64,000 bases of DNA from CALRWV02 sp943371965. Its GTDB lineage: Bacteria > Bacteroidota > JABWAT01. A model generated the notes under the pieces. It saw only the letters and a program-made list of their open reading frames with translations. It was not told the origin of the DNA and did not search any database. Positions 15,941 through 25,141 of the stretch are shown in pieces. The stretch covers positions 32,437 through 96,436 of the forward strand of contig CALRWV020000010.1 in assembly GCA_943371965.1 (NCBI GenBank). Reading direction: 5' to 3'. The position numbers were made by a program, and so were the translations under genes. Positions within the stretch are counted from its first letter, which is position 1. Each line of letters opens with the position of its first letter.

Positions 15941-18307
15941 ATGTCTTTAGTAACAACTGAAAATACACTCAGACAGCTTGAATATACTGATCTGACAGAA
16001 AAAATTGCACATTACGCCCACACCAAACGTGGGCGTAATCATTTATTGGAATATTCAATTTCTACTGATCAAAAATGGATTGAAAATGAAATCAGACTTG
16101 TTTTTGAATGCTGGGTTTTCCTGAAAGAAATAGGATCCATTTCCAGTGAAAGATGGTGTGATCTTTCATCGGTGGAACCCGGATGGCAAATAGAAAATAA
16201 AACTCTATCAATCAACAGTTTAATTATTTTTAAAGCTTTCATATCGCACTACGAATTTATATTTCAGGCATTTTCAAATAATCAGTCAGATATTCCGGGT
16301 TTGTTTGAACTTGTAAAAAACACATTTCCGCTTAAAGAATTGAAAAAGCAATTCGATAAAGTTTTCAATGACGACGGTGAAATTTTAGATTCAGCTTCTC
16401 CGCAACTTTCCCAAATACGGTCTGAAATCAATTCAATTCAACGGAAAATTCAAATCCGTGCAGGTGATTTGCTGGATAATTTTCAAAAAGAAGGATTTTT
16501 AACAACAGCTCAACTCACTATAAAAAATGGCAGGTTGGTTCTTCCGTTCAGCGCAGAATTTAAAAGAAAAATTCCAGGTTTTATTCATGATGTAAGCGGT
16601 AGTGGTCAAACTGTTTTTATAGAACCGCAGGAACTGGTTAATATGAATAACCAGCTTTTTGAACTCCGAGGTGAAGAAAATGTTGAAATACAACGGATAC
16701 TTTCTGAATTAAGCGAAAAGCTTCGGGTTTATAAATCTGAACTTCTTAAAATGGAAAAACTGCTGATTCATCTTGATCAGATTCATGCAAAAGCCAAATT
16801 TCTAACACCTTTCAAAATTACAATTCCACAATTGCAGAAAGAGAAGAAGTGGCAGATCAGAAACGGAATTCATCCGCTTTTATTCCTTTCAAGAAAATCA
16901 AAAAATCTGCAGACCATTCCACTTGATTTTGAAATGGGTGAAATGGATGAACAGTTTATTTTAATTTCAGGACCTAATGCCGGTGGAAAATCGGTTGCAA
17001 TGAAAACAATTGGGATTTTACAGCTGATGATTCAATCAGGAATGCCGGTTCCCGTTGAAGAAAACAGTTCATTTCCGGTCATTGAAGGCATTTTTTCTGT
17101 TATCGGTGATAATCAATCGATATCAAATGATTTGAGTTCGTTCAGCGGACATATTCAGGCAATCAAAGAAATTCTTGATATAGCACCGCTTCACAATTCG
17201 CTTGTTATGATTGATGAAATTTGTTCAGGAACTGATCCGATTGAAGGACAGGCATTGGGAATTGAACTGATGCTTCAATTTGTTTCAAACGGATATTTTG
17301 GTGTTATCACTTCGCATTACAGCGCATTGAAAAATTTCGCAAACGAACATCCAAAATTTGCCAACGGTTCAATGGTTTTCAATACAGAAAGTTTGGAACC
17401 TACTTATTTATTCAGAAAAGGAATTCCAGGTAGTTCCTATGCATTGGCACTGGCTTCAAGAATGAATCTGGATTCGAAACTTATTGAAAAAGCCCGATTG
17501 AGGACCGGAATTCAGCATCAATCAGTTGAACAGATGAACCTTGAACTTGAACGGAAGCTTCATGAGAATACTGAAAAACAGCGATTTCTGTCGATAAAAG
17601 AAGGTGAAATTGTTCATCTCGAAAATGAATTGCGTGAAAAACAGAAGTTGGTGAAACAATCCGAAAAATCATTCAAATCAAATCTGAAAAAACAGTTTGA
17701 TGCAGAAATTGACAGCCTCAAAAGATCTATCTTTTCAGAATTGAAGTCACTGAAAGAATCAAAAGTTCCTGATTTTAAAAAACTGGAAGATCAACTTTAC
17801 AAAAAAGTTGAGGAAACAAAAGCGACGGCTTCTGAACTTGAAGAAGTTACAGAAGCAGTAATTTTCAAAATCGGTGATTCTGTCAAAATCAAAAATGGAA
17901 CACAAAATGGTGAAATCCTGCAAATTGAAGCGGATTCCGCAATTGTTCAATTTGGTCCAATCAAGATGAAAATCAGTAAATCTGATCTGGTTCCATATAC
18001 AAGAAAGCAATCCAAATATTCTGAGGCAAAACAACCTTCCGTTGAAATCAAACCAATGGAAAGTTATCAAAGTGAATTAAAACTTCTTGGTCTTACCGTA
18101 TCTGAAGCACTTGAAAAAGTGGAATTATATCTCATTCATGCCATGTATAATCAATATCCGAGTGTTAAAATTGTTCATGGGAAAGGAACTGGTGCATTGA
18201 GAAAAGCTGTACATCAATATCTTGCGAATTATCCCGGAATAAAGGAGTTTCATTTGGCAGAATGGAATGAAGGAAGTACCGGTGTCACAGTAGTAATCTT
18301 TTCATAA
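15941..18307 (+). CDS. mutS2: MutS2 endonuclease/ATPase with divergent Smr domain
   Basis: 788 aa, normal length. A MutS core and clamp region (about 1-330) leads to the ABC ATPase: Walker A GPNAGGKS at 344-351, Walker B MIDEICSGTD near 424-433 and a TSHYSALK loop. A long coiled coil (about 520-640) follows, then a KOW-like segment and the C-terminal Smr domain (about 710-788). The Smr HGKGTGALR motif is intact, but the first motif reads LKLLG instead of LDLRG/LDLHG, losing the conserved Asp. The family suppresses recombination and acts on stalled or collided ribosomes. Confidence 0.93.
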   Translation: MSLVTTENTLRQLEYTDLTEKIAHYAHTKRGRNHLLEYSISTDQKWIENEIRLVFECWVFLKEIGSISSERWCDLSSVEPGWQIENKTLSINSLIIFKAFISHYEFIFQAFSNNQSDIPGLFELVKNTFPLKELKKQFDKVFNDDGEILDSASPQLSQIRSEINSIQRKIQIRAGDLLDNFQKEGFLTTAQLTIKNGRLVLPFSAEFKRKIPGFIHDVSGSGQTVFIEPQELVNMNNQLFELRGEENVEIQRILSELSEKLRVYKSELLKMEKLLIHLDQIHAKAKFLTPFKITIPQLQKEKKWQIRNGIHPLLFLSRKSKNLQTIPLDFEMGEMDEQFILISGPNAGGKSVAMKTIGILQLMIQSGMPVPVEENSSFPVIEGIFSVIGDNQSISNDLSSFSGHIQAIKEILDIAPLHNSLVMIDEICSGTDPIEGQALGIELMLQFVSNGYFGVITSHYSALKNFANEHPKFANGSMVFNTESLEPTYLFRKGIPGSSYALALASRMNLDSKLIEKARLRTGIQHQSVEQMNLELERKLHENTEKQRFLSIKEGEIVHLENELREKQKLVKQSEKSFKSNLKKQFDAEIDSLKRSIFSELKSLKESKVPDFKKLEDQLYKKVEETKATASELEEVTEAVIFKIGDSVKIKNGTQNGEILQIEADSAIVQFGPIKMKISKSDLVPYTRKQSKYSEAKQPSVEIKPMESYQSELKLLGLTVSEALEKVELYLIHAMYNQYPSVKIVHGKGTGALRKAVHQYLANYPGIKEFHLAEWNEGSTGVTVVIFS

Positions 18308-18336
18308 ACCAAATTAAAATTCACCCATAAGGGGGA

Positions 18337-18367
18337 TTTGTTATTTTAACTATCCGCTCTAACTTTG
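18337..18367 (+). promoter_or_regulatory. Consensus Bacteroidota promoter
   Basis: TTTG at 18337-18340, exactly 19 bp, then TAACTTTG at 18360-18367: both boxes match the Bacteroidota primary-sigma consensus. It lies 53 bp before the outer-membrane protein start and is the best promoter in the window. Confidence 0.8.
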
Positions 18368-18420
18368 TATTGCATTTGGGATAGAATCCAAATAAAAAAC
18401 AAATACTTAGGAGAATCGAA

Positions 18421-18963
18421 ATGAAAAAGCTATCACTTATTATTGCTTTGGTTATTATGTCAACAGGCGTGTTTGCCCAAGCAAATGCTAAATTTTACAA
18501 TGCTGGAGCTATGATTCCGGGAGCTGGAGCAAATTTCTCAGCATTCGGACTTGGTTTCGGTGCCAATTTCGAATATGGAATTTCAGATATGTTTGGGGTG
18601 CAAGTGGCTATCAACAAAAACTCTTATGAAACCGGACTTCAAAAATGGTCATTGGTACCTATTGATTTATATGCAACTTGGCACAATAATGCTTTCAACA
18701 GCGGCTTTATGTCAGGAGATATGGTTGATACATATGTAATGGCTGGTGCTACTTGGACAAGCTTTTCAATTGATGATGGTTCAAAAGAATCAAGTGAATC
18801 TGGAATCGGTTTTGGTGGTGGTGTTGGATCAAGATATTATTTCAACGAACACATGAGCTTGGGTTTTGAGGGTAAATACCGTTTTGCTTCTTTTGAAGCT
18901 GGTGGATATTCACTTGCTCTTGCTTGGTACAGCATTGGACTTAATTTCGGTTACAAACTGTAA
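18421..18963 (+). CDS. Outer-membrane beta-barrel protein (small, OmpA/OmpW-like fold)
   Basis: 180 aa. A clear signal peptide ends at VFAQA (residue 20). Alternating aromatic/glycine strands follow, consistent with an eight-strand barrel, and the protein ends with SIGLNFGYKL, a terminal strand with an aromatic near the end. The ribosome site is AGGAG. It has its own consensus promoter and a strong terminator, suggesting an abundant monocistronic porin-like protein. Ligand or role unknown. Confidence 0.75.
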   Translation: MKKLSLIIALVIMSTGVFAQANAKFYNAGAMIPGAGANFSAFGLGFGANFEYGISDMFGVQVAINKNSYETGLQKWSLVPIDLYATWHNNAFNSGFMSGDMVDTYVMAGATWTSFSIDDGSKESSESGIGFGGGVGSRYYFNEHMSLGFEGKYRFASFEAGGYSLALAWYSIGLNFGYKL

Positions 18964-18984
18964 TTAATTCTTAAATGATTTTTT

Positions 18985-19013
18985 AAAAAAGTCCGGCTTG
19001 TCCGGACTTTTTT
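18985..19013 (+). terminator. Rho-independent terminator
   Basis: Perfect 12-bp stem (18985-18996 with 19002-19013) with a 5-nt loop and T-run, 22 bp after the outer-membrane protein stop. Confidence 0.92.
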
Positions 19014-19030
19014 ATTTTATGCCCCTTTTG

Positions 19031-19038
19031 TAACTTTG
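19031..19038 (+). promoter_or_regulatory. -7 element directly before the UvrD-like gene (leaderless start likely)
   Basis: TAACTTTG ends 5 bp before the ATG at 19044. In Bacteroidota transcription starts roughly 4-6 bp after this box, so the transcript would begin at or next to the start codon. No Shine-Dalgarno sequence is present. Confidence 0.55.
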
Positions 19039-19043
19039 TTGTG

Positions 19044-21059
19044 ATGACAAAGACCTATTCTCTCCGCAATCTAAATCCATTAAAAAACAATAACTTAGAT
19101 ATTGAATGGCTTTCTGATTTAAATCCGCAGCAAAAGGAAGCTGTTCTTCATTTATCAGGCCCGTCACTTGTAATTGCAGGAGCAGGAACCGGTAAAACGA
19201 AAACACTAGTTTACCGCGTTGCTTATTTAATTGAAACAGGGATTCTTCCACAAAAAATACTGCTATTAACTTTTACAAAAAGAGCAGCAGAAAATATGAT
19301 TTTGAGAGCTGCAACAGTTTCACAATCAGCTCAAAATGTTCAGGGAGGAACGTTTCATTCTTTTTCAAATCAGATTATCCGCGAGTTTGGATATTTGCTG
19401 GGATACGGAAAAAATTTCACCATTCTCGATTCAGAAGATTCTCAGGACCGGATTGATTTTATCAGAACAAAAGTGATGGAATCTTTCCCCAAAACGCGAT
19501 TTCCAAAAAAATCGACATTGCAGGATATTTTTTCTTCACACAGGAATATTGGAATCCCGATTTCACAAATTATTGAAGAGTCATATCCCCAATTTGCCAA
19601 TTTACTTGCCCCCATTGTTAGTATTTATGAAAACTATCAGGAACATAAAAAACAGCAGGTAATGGCTGATTATGACGATTTGCTTTTTATATGCAGAGAT
19701 TTGATAAAAATTTTCCCACAGGTTTTAACAACACTCAAACTCCGTTTTGATCATATTTTAATTGATGAATATCAGGATACGAATCCAATTCAGGCTGAAA
19801 TAGCGGAATTGATATCGGGAAAAAATGGAAACCTGATGGTTGTTGGAGATGATGCCCAATCGATTTACAAATTCCGTGGAGCAGACTATAAAAATATTCT
19901 TCATTTTCCTGACCGCTTTCCGAATGCTAAAATTTATAAGCTGGAACAAAATTACCGGTCAACACAGCAGATTTTGGAAGTTGCAAACTCGGTAATCAGA
20001 CAGGCAACTGAGAAATTTGAGAAGAATTTATTTACTGAACGAAAAACCGGGGATTTACCTGCCCTGATTTCCGCAGCAGATGAACATTTTCAGAATCAGT
20101 TTATCATTTCCAAAATTCTTGATTTAAGGGAACAGAATATTTCGCTGAACGATATTGTTGTTTTGTTCAGGAATTCAAGAAACAGCTATTCTTTGGAGCT
20201 TGAATTAGCTTCCATGAATATCCCTTTTGAAAAACGGGGAGGAAATAAGTTTACAGAATCGGCACACATCAAAGATTTGATTGCCTATTTGAAAGTAATT
20301 GAAAATCAGAAAGATTTGGTTAGCTGGAACCGTATTCTTCAGTTATTGGATGGAATTGGACCGAAGAACGCAGATGAAATAATCAAAAAATTGATTGAAA
20401 CTGAAAATCAACCCGGAACTGCAATTGGTGTTGTTTCTGACAGATACAAGATTCAGGTGACGTCGCTTTTAAAAATTATTTCTGGAATGCAGAATGATCA
20501 GGAATCGATCGTTTCTAAAATTGAATCGCTTATTAAATTTTACCAGCCATTGTTTCAGAAAAAATATTCAGAAGATTTTCCGAAACGCGAAAAGGATTTG
20601 GAAGCTTTTACCCAAATATCAGCTCAATTCGCTTCAATTTCTGACTTTCTGAGTCACTTGGCACTTGAACCTATTGATTTTACAGCTTTGAAAACAGAAT
20701 CGTCACAAAAAGAAGAAGCACCTTTGATTTTATCAACCATTCATTCTGCTAAAGGATTGGAATGGCATTCGGTTTTTATCATGGATTTGCTTGAAGGGAT
20801 TTTACCATCGACCTATTCAATTAATGACTCAGAAACTTTGGATGAAGAACTCAGATTGTTCTATGTTGCAGTAACAAGGGCAAAGGAAAATCTTTATCTT
20901 TGCTATCCGGCGGTTCAATACAGCCGGTCATTTCATGATTACTTTACCAACCCTTCCAGATTTTTAACACAGATTCCGGAAGGATTAACTGAAAAATGGA
21001 TTTTGGACAACAATCCGCAAAACCAGATTGAACCACCTAAAAAAGAATTGACCGATTAA
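19044..21059 (+). CDS. UvrD/Rep/PcrA-family ATP-dependent DNA helicase
   Basis: 671 aa from the ATG at 19044; a GTG at 19041 is also in frame. It is a superfamily 1A 3'->5' helicase. Q-motif DLNPQQKEAV is at 25-34, Walker A AGAGTGKT at 45-52, the GTFHSF segment near 101-106, DEYQDTN near 241-247, VVGDDAQSIYKFRGA near 264-278 and the C-terminal motif LFYVAVTRAKENLY near 606-619. Roles are DNA repair or replication restart. It follows a terminator and has its own promoter. Which paralogue it is (UvrD, PcrA or Rep) cannot be settled. Confidence 0.9.
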   Translation: MTKTYSLRNLNPLKNNNLDIEWLSDLNPQQKEAVLHLSGPSLVIAGAGTGKTKTLVYRVAYLIETGILPQKILLLTFTKRAAENMILRAATVSQSAQNVQGGTFHSFSNQIIREFGYLLGYGKNFTILDSEDSQDRIDFIRTKVMESFPKTRFPKKSTLQDIFSSHRNIGIPISQIIEESYPQFANLLAPIVSIYENYQEHKKQQVMADYDDLLFICRDLIKIFPQVLTTLKLRFDHILIDEYQDTNPIQAEIAELISGKNGNLMVVGDDAQSIYKFRGADYKNILHFPDRFPNAKIYKLEQNYRSTQQILEVANSVIRQATEKFEKNLFTERKTGDLPALISAADEHFQNQFIISKILDLREQNISLNDIVVLFRNSRNSYSLELELASMNIPFEKRGGNKFTESAHIKDLIAYLKVIENQKDLVSWNRILQLLDGIGPKNADEIIKKLIETENQPGTAIGVVSDRYKIQVTSLLKIISGMQNDQESIVSKIESLIKFYQPLFQKKYSEDFPKREKDLEAFTQISAQFASISDFLSHLALEPIDFTALKTESSQKEEAPLILSTIHSAKGLEWHSVFIMDLLEGILPSTYSINDSETLDEELRLFYVAVTRAKENLYLCYPAVQYSRSFHDYFTNPSRFLTQIPEGLTEKWILDNNPQNQIEPPKKELTD

Positions 21060-21063
21060 TAAA

Positions 21064-21513
21064 ATGGCAAAACAAACCAAAAATAAAAAGCAGGTTCAAC
21101 TTGATTCTGATTTATGGGAAAAACTTTTTCTCGCACTTGTTATTACAGGTATTTTTCTGATTTTGGGACTTATAGTCAAATACAGTTTTGAGGAACAAAG
21201 TTTTACGGATGTTCTGGTGAAAACACTAAAGACATCGGAAATTATTTTCTTTCACATGAGTACGGCGTCATTTGGCGCCTTTATGTTTTTGATTTCACTT
21301 ATCATTATCAAATTCAGAAATCAGGTGACGTTTTCGAATTTTTCAAAATCACTCAAATCTTACCTTGTTTTTTTCATCGTCATCAATATCTCAATTGTTA
21401 TGTTTGATATTTACGTTGGATATAAATTAATCTCCATTGAAACTTATGCCATGAGCTTTGGATTTGGAGTTTTAACTGCAGTTATTATTCATTTTGTTGG
21501 CAAGGTCGTTTGA
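21064..21513 (+). CDS. Unknown four-helix membrane protein
   Basis: 149 aa. A basic N-terminus (AKQTKNKKQ) precedes four hydrophobic segments at about 20-40, 58-80, 95-115 and 127-147, arranged as two hairpins. No motif or family is recognised. The gene starts 4 bp after the helicase stop, so it is co-transcribed with it, but a functional link is not evident. Confidence 0.65.
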   Translation: MAKQTKNKKQVQLDSDLWEKLFLALVITGIFLILGLIVKYSFEEQSFTDVLVKTLKTSEIIFFHMSTASFGAFMFLISLIIIKFRNQVTFSNFSKSLKSYLVFFIVINISIVMFDIYVGYKLISIETYAMSFGFGVLTAVIIHFVGKVV

Positions 21514-21594
21514 TAAAACAGACAATGGACAAAGGATAATAGTGAGTGGCGAGTAGCAAGTTGTAAGTTTTAGGACAGTTGGTTTTAATAAAAT
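21514..21594. other. Word-like degenerate spacer
   Basis: 81 bp of short purine-rich words containing TGAGTGGCGAGT, the same 12-mer found inverted at 63643-63655. No promoter motif is clear. Confidence 0.4.
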
Positions 21595-23103
21595 ATGAGC
21601 AAAATTAAAAAAATACTGATTGCAAACCGCGGTGAAATTGCCGTCCGAATTATAAGAACCTGCAAGGAAATGGGAATCGGAACCGTTGCCGTTTTTTCTG
21701 ATCCTGACAGAAAATCTCTGCATGTTCAGTTTGCCGATGAAGCAGTTGGATTGGGTGGAGAAAAATCTTCAGAAAGTTACCTGATCAAAGAAAAAATAAT
21801 TGAAGCTGCCAAAATAACCGGAGCTGATGCCATACATCCGGGATATGGATTCCTTTCCGAGAATGCAGATTTTGCAGAAATGGTGGAAAAAGCCGGAATC
21901 ATATTCATTGGTCCGAGACCTGCAGCCATCAGAACCATGGGTGATAAGACAACTGCGAGAAAAAGTCTAGCAGGTAAAAAAGTTCCGATCGCACCTGGAA
22001 CACAGGATTCGATAGACAATATTCAGGAAGCAAGAAAAATTGCTGATGGAATCGGTTATCCTGTTCTTGTAAAAGCATCTGCCGGTGGTGGTGGAAAAGG
22101 GATGCGGGTTGTTTATAAATCAGAAGAGTTTGAAAAAAGCATGATTGCTTCCCAAAATGAAGCGAAAAATGCTTTCGGTGATTCACGCGTTTATATCGAA
22201 AAATATCTTGAAAATCCCCGCCACATAGAAATTCAGATTTTAGCTGATGAAATTGGAAATACTGTTTATTTGTTTGAAAGAGAATGTTCGATTCAACGCC
22301 GCCATCAAAAAGTTGTTGAAGAAGCACCAAGTTCTGTTCTGACACCGGAAATGAGAAAGGCAATTGGGGAAGCTGCAGTAGAAGTTGCAAAATCCTGCAA
22401 ATACCGCGGAGCGGGAACGGTGGAGTTTTTGGTTGATAAACATCGCAATTTCTTCTTTCTGGAAATGAATACCAGGTTACAGGTTGAACACCCGGTAACG
22501 GAACAGATTACGGGTCTTGATCTCGTTCGTGAGCAAATCAGAATTGCTGAAGGTGAAGAACTGGGATATAAACAGCAAGATCTGAAAATACACGGACATT
22601 CTGTTGAATGCAGAATTTATGCAGAAGATCCTGAATCGCAATTTTTACCGGATACTGGAAAATTGGTTAGACATAGAGTTCCGAACGGTTTGGGAGTTCG
22701 TGTTGATTCAGGAGTTGAAGAAGGTTCAGAGATTTCCATTTTTTATGATCCGATGATTTCAAAATTGGTTGTTTGGGATAAAGACAGAGATTCGGCAATC
22801 AGGAAAATGAAACGTGCTCTTCAGGAATATTATATTTCTGGTGTTAGAACCACAATTCCATTTTGTGAATTTGTTATGGATCATCCCAAATTCATTGAAG
22901 GCGATTTTGATACTCACTTTATTCAAAATTATTTCACTGCAGATTCTTTGAAGATTAGTGATAAAAAAGAATTGATTTCACTTGCCGGTTCAGCAATTCA
23001 GGCAATTCATTGGCTAGAAAAGAAAGAAAAATCAGTACCCCAAGTTCAGCAGCAACAGACTGGAATTTCGGATTTGAGTCTGTGGAAAGTGAGAAGGAAA
23101 TAA
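21595..23103 (+). CDS. accC: Biotin carboxylase subunit of acetyl/propionyl-CoA carboxylase
   Basis: 502 aa. An N-terminal ILIANRGEIAVRIIRTCKEMG segment, ATP-grasp glycine loop KASAGGGGKGMR near 160-171, EMNTRLQVEHPVTE near 289-302 and the C-terminal biotin carboxylase domain are all present. It carboxylates biotin on the carrier encoded next (1 bp gap) using ATP and bicarbonate. It is longer than AccC of E. coli by about 50 residues, as in acyl-CoA carboxylase alpha chains. The neighbouring methylmalonyl-CoA mutase favours propionyl-CoA as final substrate. The carboxyltransferase is not in the window. Confidence 0.92.
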   Translation: MSKIKKILIANRGEIAVRIIRTCKEMGIGTVAVFSDPDRKSLHVQFADEAVGLGGEKSSESYLIKEKIIEAAKITGADAIHPGYGFLSENADFAEMVEKAGIIFIGPRPAAIRTMGDKTTARKSLAGKKVPIAPGTQDSIDNIQEARKIADGIGYPVLVKASAGGGGKGMRVVYKSEEFEKSMIASQNEAKNAFGDSRVYIEKYLENPRHIEIQILADEIGNTVYLFERECSIQRRHQKVVEEAPSSVLTPEMRKAIGEAAVEVAKSCKYRGAGTVEFLVDKHRNFFFLEMNTRLQVEHPVTEQITGLDLVREQIRIAEGEELGYKQQDLKIHGHSVECRIYAEDPESQFLPDTGKLVRHRVPNGLGVRVDSGVEEGSEISIFYDPMISKLVVWDKDRDSAIRKMKRALQEYYISGVRTTIPFCEFVMDHPKFIEGDFDTHFIQNYFTADSLKISDKKELISLAGSAIQAIHWLEKKEKSVPQVQQQQTGISDLSLWKVRRK

Positions 23104-23104
23104 T

Positions 23105-23599
23105 ATGAAGTATCACTTAACCATTGATGAATTGCAGCTTGATGCCAACATAACCGGATATTTGGAAGCAAAAATTAAAGGACAGGATTTAAAAGTCGAT
23201 CTTGTCAGGCTCGATGAAATCAGATATTCTGCAATTGTAAATCACAGAACTTACATTTTCGAAATCAACAAAATTGATGGTGACTTGTTTTTGATTTATC
23301 AAAATAGAAAAATTCCATTTCTTGTCGAAACTGAAAAAGACCTGATGATGAAGCAAATGCAAAAATCATCTAGTGCGGATTTGAACAGATCAGATATAAA
23401 AGCTCCAATGCCCGGACTGGTTGTGAAAATTGAAGTTTCAGAAGGACAGACTGTTTCAAAAGGTCAAGGATTAATTATTCTTGAGGCAATGAAAATGGAA
23501 AACGAAATCAAAGCACCTATAAGTGGTGTGGTTACAAAGATATCAGTTGTTGAAAAACAGAATGTGGAAAAAAGTTCTGTCCTTATGGTGATTGGATAA
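23105..23599 (+). CDS. Biotin carboxyl carrier protein of an acyl-CoA carboxylase
   Basis: 164 aa. The C-terminal biotinyl domain (about 95-164) has APMPGLVVKI and the biotinylation motif EAMKMENEI with Lys130 as the attachment site. The N-terminal 90 residues form a beta-rich segment like the BT domain of propionyl-CoA carboxylase alpha chains, rather than the Ala/Pro linker of AccB. This supports an acyl-CoA (propionyl) carboxylase split into separate carboxylase and carrier chains. Confidence 0.88.
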   Translation: MKYHLTIDELQLDANITGYLEAKIKGQDLKVDLVRLDEIRYSAIVNHRTYIFEINKIDGDLFLIYQNRKIPFLVETEKDLMMKQMQKSSSADLNRSDIKAPMPGLVVKIEVSEGQTVSKGQGLIILEAMKMENEIKAPISGVVTKISVVEKQNVEKSSVLMVIG

Positions 23600-23619
23600 G
23601 ATTTTTTAAAGAGGATGCA

Positions 23620-23862
23620 ATGAATATCAACAATGTAAAAAGAGAATTGATTGATGAAATAATTGGAATTGATGACGAACAGTTGCTTCATAAAATACAG
23701 GAAGTTATTTCGCTTTCAGATTCAAAACCCAACTTCAAAGTGCTAACTGAAAATGAGATGATTGAAATTATGACCAGATCTGTTGAAGATTACGAAAAAG
23801 GTAGAGTAACAAGTCAGTCGGAACTGGAACTTGAAATAAAAAGTTGGAAAAATAAACATTGA
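23620..23862 (+). CDS. Antitoxin of a ParE/RelE-type toxin-antitoxin pair
   Basis: 80 aa, acidic and helical, with a GAGG ribosome site. It begins 20 bp after the biotin carrier gene and its stop overlaps the toxin start by 4 bp (TTGA), the usual antitoxin-first coupling. The C-terminus (VEDYEKGRVTSQSELELEIKSW, in two stretches) resembles short addiction-module antitoxins that wrap around RelE/ParE. DNA binding cannot be assigned from sequence. Confidence 0.7.
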   Translation: MNINNVKRELIDEIIGIDDEQLLHKIQEVISLSDSKPNFKVLTENEMIEIMTRSVEDYEKGRVTSQSELELEIKSWKNKH

Positions 23863-24173
23863 ATATTGTTTGGACTGATGAAGCAAAATCTCATCTAAAA
23901 GAAATATATGACTATTATTATTTGAATTTTTCTGAAATACTTGCATCTGAAATTGTTGAGAATATAATTCAAAAAGTTAGAGTGTTTGAGCATGATTTTA
24001 TTTCTTTGGGACAAATTGAACCAACTCTTAAAAAAATGAAAATTCCATTTCGTTACCTTCTTGAAAACAGCTATAAAATAATTTATTGGACTAGTGAGAA
24101 AGAAGTAATTATTTCTGCAGTATTCCATACAAGTCAAAATCCAAAGAAACTCAAAAAACTGGTGAAGAAATGA
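23859..24173 (+). CDS. ParE/RelE-superfamily toxin
   Basis: 104 aa from a TTG start overlapping the antitoxin stop. The N-terminus VWTDEAKSHLKEIYDYY is the hallmark of ParE/RelE plasmid-stabilisation toxins. The rest includes an arginine-containing beta segment (IPFRYLLENSYKIIYWTSE) and IISAVFHTSQNPKKL, where FHTSQNP is the typical end motif. The target is either gyrase (ParE) or ribosome-bound mRNA (RelE). Its stop overlaps the next gene's ATG, so the pair is embedded in a metabolic operon. Confidence 0.85.
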   Translation: MNIVWTDEAKSHLKEIYDYYYLNFSEILASEIVENIIQKVRVFEHDFISLGQIEPTLKKMKIPFRYLLENSYKIIYWTSEKEVIISAVFHTSQNPKKLKKLVKK

Positions 24174-25141
24174 ACATTCTTCTTACCGGAGCCTCAGGAT
24201 TTCTTGGCAACCAAATTTTAAAAGAACTGTTAAAAACAGATCATAAAATCAGATGTTTGGTCCACCGGAAACCACTTCAGATTGTTTCAGATAAAATTGA
24301 ATTTGTTGAAGGTTCTTTAACTGAAAATGAATTTCTATATGATTTAACAAAAAATATTGATGTTGTAATCCATTCTGCTGCATTGATTTCCTTTAAGAAA
24401 TTCCGCAAGAAGGAAATGTTTGATGTAAACGTTTATGCTACCAGAAATCTGATGAATGCTTCACTCGAAAATAAAGTTCATAAATTCATTTACATCAGCA
24501 GTATTGCAGCTGTTGGTGCACATTTGGGTGAAGGAATTATCAATGAACAGTTTGCCTATAATTTAAAACCGCTCCGTGTGAATTATTCCATCACAAAATA
24601 TTTGGCTGAATTTGAAGTTTTACGAGGTCAGCACGAAGGAATGGAATCCATCATTTTAAATCCTGGAAATATTATCGGACCAGAAGATTTTAAATTTTCC
24701 AACTTATCTTATGTTCAGATGGCTCAATTCAATCCGCAACCGGTTTTTCAAGGTGGTATCGGTTTGGTTGATGTACGAGATGTTGCTGATGCAGTAATCA
24801 AATCCGTTAGTCTCGAAGGACACGGTCAACGTTATATTTTAATTGCTGAAAATGTTACCTATCAGAATTTTTTGGACAAATTGAATTCATCTGTAAAACA
24901 ATCAATTTCATTTCCAAAAACAATTGCTAAAATAATGGCATATATAATGGAAGGTTTCGAATTTGTTACAAAAATTAAAATGCCATTGAGTATTGAAAAG
25001 GGAAGATTGTTCAATTTCTACTTTTGGGGAGACAACTCAAAATCGAAAACTGAATTGGGAATTGTTTACCGTCCTATTGAAGAAACAATCCATGATATGT
25101 TGGAATGGTACAAATCAGTTGGAAAATTAAAACATGACTGA
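24170..25141 (+). CDS. NAD-dependent epimerase/dehydratase (extended SDR)
   Basis: 323 aa. The Rossmann glycine motif GASGFLGNQI is at 7-16, ISSIAAVG near 122-129, and the catalytic pair YSITK near 138-142. Overall it matches the dihydroflavonol-4-reductase/sterol dehydrogenase-like branch of extended SDRs, so the substrate may be a small ketone or an acyl/lipid intermediate. The ATG overlaps the toxin stop (ATGA) and its end overlaps the mutase by 8 bp, so it belongs to this operon. Confidence 0.82.
   Translation: MNILLTGASGFLGNQILKELLKTDHKIRCLVHRKPLQIVSDKIEFVEGSLTENEFLYDLTKNIDVVIHSAALISFKKFRKKEMFDVNVYATRNLMNASLENKVHKFIYISSIAAVGAHLGEGIINEQFAYNLKPLRVNYSITKYLAEFEVLRGQHEGMESIILNPGNIIGPEDFKFSNLSYVQMAQFNPQPVFQGGIGLVDVRDVADAVIKSVSLEGHGQRYILIAENVTYQNFLDKLNSSVKQSISFPKTIAKIMAYIMEGFEFVTKIKMPLSIEKGRLFNFYFWGDNSKSKTELGIVYRPIEETIHDMLEWYKSVGKLKHD

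Noticed and set aside
21929..22390. 153-codon minus-strand open frame
   Set aside because: It is a shadow of the biotin carboxylase gene; its composition is that of a reversed coding strand.
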